DNA of 64,000 nucleotides, from the NCBI RefSeq assembly GCF_029931775.1, contig NC_079321.1:9640501-9704500 (forward strand), written 5' to 3'. Shown in pieces: positions 63,911-64,000 of this stretch. The stretch's first letter is position 1; the number at the start of each line of letters is the position of its first letter. The stretch comes from Euleptes europaea. Lineage: Eukaryota; Chordata; Lepidosauria; Squamata; Sphaerodactylidae. The translations under genes were made by a program, and so were the position numbers. The notes below the pieces were generated by a model. That model did no database searches. It saw only the letters and a list, made by a program, of their open reading frames with translations, and was not told the origin of the DNA.

Positions 63911-64000
63911 CCTGCAACCCCCGGAGCCCCGGGAGTCGCCGGACTCGGCGGGGCGCCCCCACCCACCCCGCCGGGAGAAGAACCGGGGGAGGGGGTGCCC
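63911..64000. other. GC-rich DNA joined to the Tc1, runs off the window
   Basis: About 80% G+C (gagccccgggagtcgccgg). It matches nothing else in the window that I can see. It could be an insertion or an assembly junction. Confidence 0.4.

Noticed and set aside
1-64000. CRISPR array or bacterial defence system
   Set aside because: No direct repeats with regular unique spacers and no bacterial-type genes; the spliced genes and retroelements are vertebrate.

Overview
The window looks like squamate reptile nuclear DNA. It holds spliced vertebrate cytochrome P450 genes among BovB, CR1, L1 and L2-like LINEs, several tRNA-derived SINE families and very many non-autonomous hAT elements, a mixture typical of lizards. 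A gecko-like lineage is only a guess. There is no prokaryotic content, CRISPR array or operon.

The functional content is a head-to-tail, plus-strand cluster of CYP2 genes closest, as far as I can recall family sequences, to the CYP2K/CYP2W clade. Gene A (572-12638) is cut by the window start and shows exons 2-9. Gene B (19817-37331) and gene C (52214-61665) are complete, with nine exons and 497 codons each. All three keep the P450 signatures (C-helix WxxxR, I-helix AGxETT, K-helix ExxR, heme-binding FxxGxxxCxG) and consensus GT/AG splice sites. Two orphan exons lie between B and C: an exon 6 (43913-44060) inside a duplicated intron5-exon6-intron6 segment, and a first exon (48221-48397) with an in-frame stop. 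The cluster has therefore been made and pruned by repeated tandem duplication. The enzymes would be microsomal mono-oxygenases of foreign or endogenous small molecules; substrates cannot be read from sequence.

The rest is mainly mobile DNA. Much of it can be dated relatively, because paralogous introns supply empty sites. A hAT element sits on the splice acceptor of the orphan exon 6. A BovB fragment abuts exon 7 in genes A and B but not C. A palindromic hAT element lies in the probable 3'UTR of gene A. A TA-flanked element at 24979-26481 carries a 12-copy, GC-rich 83-bp tandem array with a YY1-like site in nearly every unit. A Tc1 element near the right edge holds two short telomere-like arrays and then breaks into GC-rich DNA. 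LTR elements are present only as solo LTR fossils.

Layout: 1-12638 gene A; 12639-14450 its 3'UTR; 14475-19800 LINE and SINE debris; 19817-37331 gene B; 37332-42890 repeats and a minisatellite; 42895-48400 orphan exons, a solo LTR and unassigned DNA; 48400-52200 repeats; 52214-61665 gene C and its 3'UTR to about 62080; 62140-64000 L2-like remnant, SINE and Tc1.
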